From Verrucomicrobiota bacterium (GTDB lineage: Bacteria > Verrucomicrobiota > Verrucomicrobiia > Verrucomicrobiales > Akkermansiaceae): DNA of 6,570 nt. Position 1 is the first letter of the stretch, and every line of letters starts with the position of its first letter. The notes below the pieces were generated by a model. That model did not search any database. It was not told where the DNA came from and worked only from the letters and a program-made list of their open reading frames with translations. A program made the translations under genes and the position numbers. Of the stretch, positions 1 to 6,570 are shown in pieces. Location: assembly GCA_009885905.1 (NCBI GenBank), contig VFJU01000397.1:1-6570 (forward strand), read 5' to 3'.

Positions 1-220
1 CTCTGGCGTCGTCTAGTGGGATTTCATATTCAAACTCAGCCCGCGTAATCCCTTGGCTGCGTCCCTTGACCGTGATCCACGCGGTCTCACCAGCGATGCG
101 CACTCGCACCGTGCGGTCGGGGTCTTGAGAGAGGTAGCCCTGCGAGAGTCTAACTCCTGGTGTACCGTTGTCCCACGAATCTTGAATGACTCGGAATTTA
201 CGTTCAATTTCAGCAGCCAT
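1..220 (-). CDS. CYTH domain (triphosphate tunnel metalloenzyme) protein, N-terminal part, truncated by the window edge
   Basis: Reading leftwards from the ATG at 220, an open frame runs off the window after 73 codons. It begins MAAEIERKF, which carries the ExExK signature of the CYTH superfamily (E4, E6, K8). Next come the alternating basic strands TVRVRI (37-42) and WITVKG (48-53), then the segment TRAEFEYEIPL (59-69). These charged residues line the tunnel that binds triphosphate and metal in this fold. Characterised short bacterial members of about 155 residues, such as the Nitrosomonas europaea enzyme, hydrolyse inorganic tripolyphosphate; other family members are adenylate cyclases or thiamine triphosphatases. 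By similarity this is probably a cytoplasmic tripolyphosphatase-like enzyme, but the substrate cannot be read from half a protein. The start is firm, because an in-frame TAA lies six codons upstream with no other start between. There is no good ribosome binding site. It is divergent from the cyclo-ligase gene. Confidence 0.9.
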   Translation of the reverse strand, partial: MAAEIERKFRVIQDSWDNGTPGVRLSQGYLSQDPDRTVRVRIAGETAWITVKGRSQGITRAEFEYEIPLDDAR

Positions 221-242
221 CGATGGATCGTCTCGTTAAAAA

Positions 243-248
243 AATATA
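243..248 (-). promoter_or_regulatory. Possible -10 box for the CYTH gene
   Basis: On the minus strand these bases read TATATT, 22 bases before the ATG of the CYTH gene, which would give a leader of roughly 16 bases. I see no convincing -35 element at the right distance. The rest of the 150-base divergent gap (221-370) shows no clear promoter for the opposite gene. Confidence 0.25.
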
Positions 249-370
249 GGATTGATTAGGCGAACCCATTGTTTCACCGATCGAACTGAGCCGCCAAGCG
301 AGAAAAATACCGCGTCTTGCCAAAATCACGTCGCATGGAGTAATGATGAGAGACGTCAAACCGTTAGCCA

Positions 371-901
371 GTGGCAAATCCCAATCCATCACCGACAAAA
401 TCCCAGCTCCGCAGTTCGATGCGGCAGACACTCCGCGACTGCTTGCTCGACTTTTCACCAGCCTGCGCAGCGTTGGATCATTGGCTGACCCGCCACCCCA
501 CCTGCAAGACCATCGCAACGTATTCCGCGCTCCCCGGCGAAGTCGACCTCACGCTCATTTCCTCGCAGCATCCGAATCGACGTTGGGTCTATCCGAAAGT
601 GGCGGGCAATCACCTCACCTTTCACCATGCCTCCTTTCTTGAGCCGGGCGCATTCGGTATTCTCGAGCCCTCTGCCGGCTCTCGTGAAGTGCCGCTTCAA
701 GAGATCGATGCATTCCTTTGCCCGGGCCTCGCCTTCGACTTGTTAGGCAACCGCCTTGGCCGAGGACTTGGATTCTACGACCGCCTGCTTTCTCAAGCCC
801 GCCCAGATGCTTTGAAAATTGGCATTTGCTTCCCCTTCCAAATCGTCAGCGATCTTTTTCACGAGACCCACGACGTAAAAATGGACCAGGTGCTGTATTA
901 A
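371..901 (+). CDS. fau: 5-formyltetrahydrofolate cyclo-ligase (5,10-methenyltetrahydrofolate synthetase)
   Basis: This 176-residue cytoplasmic enzyme uses ATP to convert 5-formyl-tetrahydrofolate to 5,10-methenyl-tetrahydrofolate, returning a dead-end folate to the one-carbon pool. Family marks appear in the expected order: the basic N-terminal segment TKSQLRSSMR (9-18), YSALPGEVDL (51-60), AFGILEP (94-100), the signature FLCPGLAFD (115-123) followed by GNRLGRGLGFYDR (126-138), and the C-terminal HDVKMDQVLY. Length matches the family, which is about 180 residues in Escherichia coli. The start chosen is GTG at 371, with an in-frame TAG two codons before it; the next choice, ATG at 419, would cut off the conserved N-terminal lysine and arginine segment. 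No Shine-Dalgarno sequence precedes the GTG. A GGAG lies instead before an out-of-frame ATG pair at 343/346. The gene converges with apaG across only 33 bases. Confidence 0.95.
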   Translation: MANPNPSPTKSQLRSSMRQTLRDCLLDFSPACAALDHWLTRHPTCKTIATYSALPGEVDLTLISSQHPNRRWVYPKVAGNHLTFHHASFLEPGAFGILEPSAGSREVPLQEIDAFLCPGLAFDLLGNRLGRGLGFYDRLLSQARPDALKIGICFPFQIVSDLFHETHDVKMDQVLY

Positions 902-934
902 GCCGCCGAGTGCTCGCGATCCTTTTGGTTTCGC

Positions 935-1315
935 TCAGACTGGGACTTCCAAGCGGAACTCAGGAATTCTAACAAACACCCACTCACCCATCGCAGTTTC
1001 TCCGAAAAACGCCCCGGACACACGTGCCCCCCGCCCAATCACATGGTAACTGTTATAGGAAAAACATCCACCAGGCTCGATCAACGGGGTCTGACCGACC
1101 ACTCCGTCACCCTCAACGACTGAGATTTCCCCGCCGTCCTCTTCCACCACCCACTTGCGCGCACGGATGGTCACCGGTATCGGCGAGTCGTTGTGGATCG
1201 AAATAAAATAAACAAACGGATGCGGTTTCTCCACAGGCGCATCAAGACTCGGCATGTAGACGATGTCGTCCACCTTCACCCGTAATGCTTCAAACTCGCG
1301 AATCCCCTCAGCCAT
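935..1315 (-). CDS. apaG: ApaG domain protein (DUF525, Co2+/Mg2+ efflux protein family)
   Basis: This 126-residue protein has the single beta-sandwich ApaG domain over nearly its whole length. Visible hallmarks are VYFISIHNDSPIPVTIRARKW (35-55), the glycine motif GDGVVGQTPLIEPGGCFSY (69-87), SGAFFG (100-105) and the terminal IPEFRLEVPV. ApaG has been linked to cobalt and magnesium resistance in Salmonella (as CorD), and the same fold binds partners in eukaryotic FBXO3 and POLDIP2, but its molecular role in bacteria is unsettled. The start is ATG at 1315, because GGAG lies nine bases before it and 126 residues matches E. coli ApaG (125). An in-frame GTG at 1354 would add 13 residues that do not look conserved. 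The gene is not next to ksgA or apaH, its partners in enterobacteria. It converges with the cyclo-ligase gene. Confidence 0.95.
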   Translation of the reverse strand: MAEGIREFEALRVKVDDIVYMPSLDAPVEKPHPFVYFISIHNDSPIPVTIRARKWVVEEDGGEISVVEGDGVVGQTPLIEPGGCFSYNSYHVIGRGARVSGAFFGETAMGEWVFVRIPEFRLEVPV

Positions 1316-1382
1316 GTCCTCATGCTCCGGTGAGCCGCTTGCCCTGCCAAGCACGAAAACTTAGAGAACCGGCACGAATCGA

Positions 1383-1388
1383 ATAATA
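1383..1388 (-). promoter_or_regulatory. Possible extended -10 promoter element for apaG
   Basis: On the minus strand this reads TGG-TATTAT, fitting the extended TGnTATAAT form with one mismatch in the hexamer. It would start transcription near 1376 and give apaG a leader of about 60 bases. A TTGCAG lies 15 bases upstream as an imperfect -35. It lies downstream of the terminator at 1446-1480, so apaG would have its own promoter rather than being read through from the gene upstream. Confidence 0.35.
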
Positions 1389-1445
1389 CCAAAATTGGCA
1401 GGTCTGCAACGTACCTTGGTCGCCTTGATGCACGGCACAATGATC

Positions 1446-1480
1446 AAAAAAGCGCCGAGGGACATGGCCCACGACGCTTT
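1446..1480 (-). terminator. Rho-independent terminator of the DUF6941-like gene
   Basis: Read on the minus strand, a 13-base arm AAAGCGTCGTGGG (1480-1468) pairs with CCCTCGGCGCTTT (1461-1449) around a six-base loop. There is one mismatch and one G-U pair. The second arm runs directly into six Ts (1451-1446). It begins 21 bases after the stop codon at 1502. On the plus strand the hairpin is not followed by a T run, so it should act mainly in the minus direction. Confidence 0.85.
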
Positions 1481-1501
1481 GTGAAATGATTTTATCTGAA
1501 T

Positions 1502-1933
1502 TTAGGCAACCTGGCTTTCACCATTAGGCCCTTGATTGACCTGAACGATACGCAGTGGAAGACGAGCGAGAATTTCACCGTCACAACCAATATCGATCGA
1601 GTAGATTCCAGCTTCTTCAAAGCGAAGTCCTTGCAGGTTCATCACGATGTTACGAGTGAGGAAAGGAACATTCTTCGGAAGCTGGACTTCGAACTCGGGC
1701 TCGATTGGCATGTTGTTAGGATCGAGAGATTCGCCATCTTCATTGATAATGTTGATGGAAAGCTTGTGGCGACCGGCGTCTTCTGGAGTGAAGCAGAAGC
1801 GCATAGCAAGAGCACATGAAGGATGCACCACCGGTACTGCACGAGCAGCGAGCGTGTCGAAGGTTCCGGTGATGACCAATTTGCCGTTATAGTCGGCAGC
1901 GAAGTCACAGAGAGTTGCGATTTGGATGTCCAT
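1502..1933 (-). CDS. DUF6941-like small protein of unknown function
   Basis: This 143-residue protein has no signal peptide, membrane segment or catalytic motif that I can see. The N-terminal stretch IATLCDFAADYNGKLVITG (5-23), followed by FDTL, resembles DUF6941 proteins, which open with a LADAA-like segment, then a GKLNIxGxF turn, then HPS (here VVHPSCALAMRF, 36-46). The rest alternates short beta strands with turns (HKLSINIINEDGESL, AGIYSIDIGCDGEILARLPL), suggesting an all-beta fold of C2 or immunoglobulin type. The family has no established function. The start is ATG at 1933. The open frame extends to 2041, but the extra 36 residues are unlike the family and lie across the likely promoter. 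No Shine-Dalgarno sequence is present. The gene is monocistronic, with its own TATAAT box and terminator. The family assignment is from memory of motif shape; the reading frame itself is secure. Confidence 0.8.
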   Translation of the reverse strand: MDIQIATLCDFAADYNGKLVITGTFDTLAARAVPVVHPSCALAMRFCFTPEDAGRHKLSINIINEDGESLDPNNMPIEPEFEVQLPKNVPFLTRNIVMNLQGLRFEEAGIYSIDIGCDGEILARLPLRIVQVNQGPNGESQVA

Positions 1934-1949
1934 GATGGATGATTGAGTG

Positions 1950-1955
1950 ATTATA
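1950..1955 (-). promoter_or_regulatory. Consensus -10 box (TATAAT) of the DUF6941-like gene
   Basis: The minus strand carries a perfect TATAAT ending 16 bases before the ATG at 1933. Transcription starting about seven bases downstream would leave a leader of only about ten bases, too short for a normal ribosome binding site, which agrees with none being visible. No good -35 lies at 16-18 bases; the nearest candidate, TTGCAC, is 21 bases away. Confidence 0.5.
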
Positions 1956-2150
1956 TTAACTGCAGCACCAATTATCGTGCAACAGGGTGTCTTGTCTGAA
2001 GCGATCGACGCCCAGCGTAAAGCGCAAAGAATCCTGGCCAAAAACCAATTTCAAGCGCCCTGCCCCAATTGCCAGAAAATTGACCTCATGCAAAAAATGT
2101 CAATTCCAGCGGTTTTGCTTTTCCACTCGAAGTTTTATTCAGTTTTATTG

Positions 2151-2170
2151 AATCATTTTCACGCTAAAAT
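2151..2170 (+). repeat. Imperfect 20-base direct repeat, copy 1
   Basis: GAATCATTTTCACGCTAAAA matches the copy at 2512-2531 at 17 of 20 positions, including an identical 10-base core CACGCTAAAA. Both copies lie in the non-coding region before isocitrate dehydrogenase. They could be paired sites for one regulator, but chance similarity is possible in AT-rich sequence. Confidence 0.5.
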
Positions 2171-2266
2171 TTGAGATTTTCGCAAGTTATTCACATTGAT
2201 TTGAAAAACTCACTTTTTCTTTACCACCGTAAAATCTCGCGTGATTCGATGGCTGCACTTGAGCTT

Positions 2267-2313
2267 TTGAGATTGTTAATAACTTGGCAATAATCTGAAA
2301 CTATCAATCTCAA
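2267..2313 (+). promoter_or_regulatory. Promoter-like element inside a 9-base inverted repeat
   Basis: TTGAGA (2267-2272) and AATAAT (2289-2294) each match five of six bases of the sigma70 consensus and are 16 bases apart, which would start transcription near 2301. The element is enclosed by a perfect inverted repeat, TTGAGATTG (2267-2275) and CAATCTCAA (2305-2313): one arm covers the -35 and the other lies just after the expected start. That placement would suit a repressor operator. Transcription would run toward isocitrate dehydrogenase with a leader of about 320 bases, or end earlier at the hairpin near 2394. Confidence 0.35.
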
Positions 2314-2340
2314 CATCCACAAATCTATGACTTTTAAAGA

Positions 2341-2394
2341 GTTAAAATTCAATCGAACGCTTGTAATGATTGAATCGTTGGTAACAGTTTTTTT
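2341..2394 (+). terminator. Hairpin followed by seven Ts, weak terminator or attenuator candidate
   Basis: ATTCAATC (2347-2354) pairs perfectly with GATTGAAT (2368-2375) across a 13-base loop. An outer GTTA (2341-2344) can pair with TAAC (2382-2385), and two bases later comes a run of seven Ts (2388-2394). The stem is AT-rich and interrupted, so it is weaker than the hairpin at 1446-1480. If real it would end a transcript of about 90 bases from the promoter-like element at 2267-2294, or attenuate transcription toward isocitrate dehydrogenase. Confidence 0.3.
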
Positions 2395-2477
2395 GCTGCG
2401 AGATCGGCACTAGACAAATCCGAATTGCTAGAATCGCAACGAGTCCAGGAGATAACGGCTTCAAAACAACCGTGATA

Positions 2478-2522
2478 GGGAAATCTTCCCAAGTTGTTCA
2501 CAACCCGCAGCGAATTATTCGC
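2478..2522 (+). promoter_or_regulatory. Three consecutive short perfect palindromes upstream of isocitrate dehydrogenase
   Basis: In 45 bases there are GGGAA-ATC-TTCCC (2478-2490), GTTGT-TC-ACAAC (2493-2504) and GCGAAT-T-ATTCGC (2510-2522), separated by two and five bases. Their centres are about 14.5 and 17.5 bases apart. They end about 100 bases before the dehydrogenase ATG. The third overlaps the second copy of the direct repeat. Short loops of one to three bases make them more likely to be protein-binding sites on DNA than RNA hairpins. No known operator consensus is recognised. Confidence 0.4.
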
Positions 2523-2531
2523 ACGCTAAAA
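2512..2531 (+). repeat. Imperfect 20-base direct repeat, copy 2
   Basis: GAATTATTCGCACGCTAAAA is the partner of the copy at 2151-2170. Its first half is also most of the palindrome GCGAATTATTCGC (2510-2522); the first copy lacks that palindrome because of the differing bases. It lies about 90 bases before the dehydrogenase start. Confidence 0.5.
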
Positions 2532-2590
2532 AAGTTCTCGTGAAATTTGGTGAAGCATTTGCTTTTGACCGCCGCAACTCGTTGCCCTAA

Positions 2591-4852
<2,262 letters not shown>

Positions 4853-4895
4853 ATCGTTCACAAAGCAAAATAGAACAACATTCTTTGTAGAATCT

Positions 4896-4907
4896 AAAAT
4901 CGATTTT
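4896..4907. repeat. 12-base perfect palindrome between convergent genes
   Basis: AAAATCGATTTT lies in the 66-base gap between the dehydrogenase stop (4852) and the flavoprotein stop (4919). It is flanked by a looser ACAAAG and CTTTGT pair (near 4860 and 4883). With no loop and an AT-rich stem it is a poor terminator, but it is the only symmetric element available for ending either transcript. Confidence 0.3.
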
Positions 4908-4918
4908 CAATTAGACGA

Positions 4919-6553
4919 CTACGGGCGTTCTAGGCGTTGAGACAAGTTGAGTAATTTTTTCCTTAGCTCGAGGTAATCCACTTCCTGCACAGCCACATGG
5001 TTCGCAACCGCCATCGCAGCGGCAGTTCCAGCAGATTCACCGAGAATCATCCACACTGGTTCCATACGGATCGATGTCATCGCGATGTGACTTGCCGAGA
5101 CGCAAACAGGAACGAGCAAGTTCGTGCACTCCTCTTGCTTGGGGGTGATCGCACGGTATGGAATTTTGTAAATTCCACGATGCAATTCTTCCAAATACAC
5201 CTCAGATAAATAACCACCCTGTAGAGCAACTTTTCCATCTATCGGAATGGTAGCATAGGGCCATTCGTCGACACCGTAAGAGGCCAGTCCCACGGAATCT
5301 TCTGGGTCAGTCTGCCCCGAAACATCTTTCTGGGTAATCACATAAGCCGACTTCATGCGCCGTGCCTCGCGAACGTACAGTTGATGTGGATAGCCCTCAG
5401 AATCATTAAAAATTCCCGGTTGCAAACCGATCTTGAGGGCTTGCTCCTTGAGGTCTTGCGGTACCGCTGGATCGGTCCGCAGGAAATGAGTGATACCGCG
5501 AAAAAAGTTTTGCTGGGCCTTCCAGATACGTGCCCGCGTGGCGTAGTCACCGTCGGGATAGTCAGCATTGCTGCCATAGTTGGTAGGAGCCCAAAGCGCT
5601 CTTGATAGATTACCCACACCGATGGTGAACATGTAGCCCTTTGCAACCTCCCAGTTATCTAACCGATGCTTCATCCGTCGCCCTGTGAACATATCAATCC
5701 CTTTTTTAAATCCCCTGCGGTAAAGCTCGAAAACCTTCGGATCGTAATCCTCAGGTGGTTTGATAGGTAGACCATCCGCCTCCCAAGTGAGTTTCCACCG
5801 GAAGCCATAGCCCATCGTCAACGAGTCAGCACTACCCTCGGGCCTCAATGGCGTGGACTGAATCAATGGGATGAGACCACTGGCTGGATCACCAGGTGTT
5901 AGATACGGATCGATGTCGTAGACCACCATATTTACTTGCGTACCAGCGAGAGACTCACCGTATGTTTCACGACTTTCGCGCCCGAATGAATACGCAACTC
6001 CAGCACGTGCCATTAGATCTCCCTCGTAGCTGCAATCGATAAATACCTTTGCTTGTATCGTTCGCGCCGCGACAGAAATCGGCTTGGCAATCGGACAGCC
6101 AAATGGATCAAACGGAGCGCAATCTAACACAATGCTGCGAAGAGTCGACCCATCGCGCTTCACCGAGGCCACCCGGTGATCGAACACCACCGGAATCGAG
6201 TGATCTTTGAGCATTTTTGCAAAGGTCGCGCGAAACTTTGGGTCGTCATCATTACTTTTAAGGATAGCGCGTGCCGATCCACCGACCGCCTCTTCGCGAC
6301 CCCAGTCGATGTGAATCAACCCGCCACCGGTCATTCCACCAAGCCAGCGACTGGGTTCAACCACGATCACCTTTGAGCCTTCGCGGGCCGCCGCCACCGC
6401 AGCCATGACTCCGCTGGCATTGGCCGTGTAAACACAAACGTCATAAGCCTCGGTGTCCCCCGCTGCCGCCCTCGTAAACATCAGAACCGACAGCACCAAG
6501 CCGCCGATTGATTGAATGAATCTCCGCCCGAGAGTTGGTGTATGGTTCGTCAT
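4919..6553 (-). CDS. Exported FAD-dependent oxidoreductase (FAD_oxidored family)
   Basis: This 544-residue protein is probably exported. A GRR (9-11), a hydrophobic segment (15-26) and AAA before G32 make a signal peptide with an AxA cleavage site. The FAD-binding start follows: strand YDVCVY (37-42), TANASGVMAAVAAAREG (43-59, a loose version of the glycine-rich loop), then VIVVEPSRWLGGMTGGGL (62-79). IDCSYEGDLMARAGVAYSFGRES (172-194) is typical of this family, and the C-terminal FAD closing region is VCVSASHIAMTSIRMEPVWMILGESAGTAA (483-512). Relatives abound in Planctomycetes and Verrucomicrobia, often among polysaccharide-use genes, and are sometimes labelled xanthan-lyase-related; substrates are mostly unknown. 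The stretch between GGSARAIL (91-98) and the next helix seems shorter than usual, from memory. ATG at 6553 is the only start that keeps the signal peptide. It has no Shine-Dalgarno sequence, only an A/T-rich leader. The promoter would lie beyond the window. Confidence 0.9.
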   Translation of the reverse strand: MTNHTPTLGRRFIQSIGGLVLSVLMFTRAAAGDTEAYDVCVYTANASGVMAAVAAAREGSKVIVVEPSRWLGGMTGGGLIHIDWGREEAVGGSARAILKSNDDDPKFRATFAKMLKDHSIPVVFDHRVASVKRDGSTLRSIVLDCAPFDPFGCPIAKPISVAARTIQAKVFIDCSYEGDLMARAGVAYSFGRESRETYGESLAGTQVNMVVYDIDPYLTPGDPASGLIPLIQSTPLRPEGSADSLTMGYGFRWKLTWEADGLPIKPPEDYDPKVFELYRRGFKKGIDMFTGRRMKHRLDNWEVAKGYMFTIGVGNLSRALWAPTNYGSNADYPDGDYATRARIWKAQQNFFRGITHFLRTDPAVPQDLKEQALKIGLQPGIFNDSEGYPHQLYVREARRMKSAYVITQKDVSGQTDPEDSVGLASYGVDEWPYATIPIDGKVALQGGYLSEVYLEELHRGIYKIPYRAITPKQEECTNLLVPVCVSASHIAMTSIRMEPVWMILGESAGTAAAMAVANHVAVQEVDYLELRKKLLNLSQRLERP

Positions 6554-6570
6554 TTTTAAATTCTAAAAAA

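Noticed and set aside
210..700. Antisense frames opposite the cyclo-ligase gene (210-518 and 455-700)
   Set aside because: Their residues do not resemble any family, and they overlap a clearly conserved enzyme on the other strand.
902..934. A possible shared terminator (CGAG-TG-CTCG, 907-916) between the cyclo-ligase and apaG genes
   Set aside because: The loop is only two bases, the real stem would be three base pairs, and no adjacent T run follows on either strand.
1934..2041. A 36-residue N-terminal extension of the DUF6941-like protein
   Set aside because: The extension has no family resemblance and would place the TATAAT box inside the coding sequence. The ATG at 1933 starts exactly at the conserved domain.
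1947..2174. A 75-codon plus-strand frame with a CPNC motif, starting at a GTG opposite the DUF6941-like promoter
   Set aside because: The CxxC pair is isolated, the composition follows the local AT bias, no family is recognisable, and the frame begins inside the likely promoter of the opposite gene with no ribosome binding site.
2120..2502. Replication-origin idea: DnaA-box-like sequences TTTTCCACT (2120), TTATTCACA (2188), ACATCCACA (2313) and TTGTTCACA (2494) in AT-rich DNA
   Set aside because: None matches TTATCCACA perfectly, spacing is irregular, all are on one strand, and no dnaA, dnaN, gidA or parAB gene is nearby. In AT-rich sequence such near matches are expected.

Overview
The window looks like ordinary chromosomal housekeeping sequence from a Gram-negative-type bacterium, most likely of the Verrucomicrobiota or a nearby PVC group. 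That placement is an inference. It rests on the large monomeric isocitrate dehydrogenase, a DUF6941-like small protein, an exported FAD-dependent oxidoreductase of a kind common in Planctomycetes and Verrucomicrobia, and start codons that mostly lack Shine-Dalgarno sequences. I see no mobile elements, CRISPR arrays, tRNA or rRNA genes, phage genes or defence genes.

Layout: positions 1-220 (minus) hold the N-terminal half of a CYTH/triphosphate-tunnel protein cut by the window edge. It is divergent from a 5-formyltetrahydrofolate cyclo-ligase (371-901, plus). The cyclo-ligase converges with apaG (935-1315, minus). Upstream of apaG, and read in the same direction, is a 143-residue DUF6941-like protein (1502-1933, minus). 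It has a clear rho-independent terminator (1446-1480) and a perfect TATAAT box very close to its start codon. Positions 1934-2623 form a 690-base AT-rich non-coding stretch between that gene and the divergent isocitrate dehydrogenase. The dehydrogenase (2624-4852, plus) is full length and keeps all the catalytic residues I could map. It converges on a 544-residue FAD-dependent oxidoreductase with a signal peptide (4919-6553, minus).

The genes do not form one pathway or one operon. They are independent transcription units: one-carbon folate repair, a TCA-cycle enzyme that makes NADPH, a triphosphate-processing domain protein, ApaG, a protein of unknown function and a secreted flavoprotein. Each gene is either divergent from its neighbour, convergent with it, or separated from it by a terminator.

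The least explained part is the 690-base intergenic region before isocitrate dehydrogenase. It contains a 20-base direct repeat (17/20 identical, 361 bases apart), a plausible sigma70-type promoter embedded in a 9-base inverted repeat, a hairpin followed at a short distance by seven Ts, and a run of three short perfect palindromes within 45 bases. These suggest regulation of the dehydrogenase or a small RNA, but neither is proven. I found no convincing evidence of an undescribed system elsewhere.
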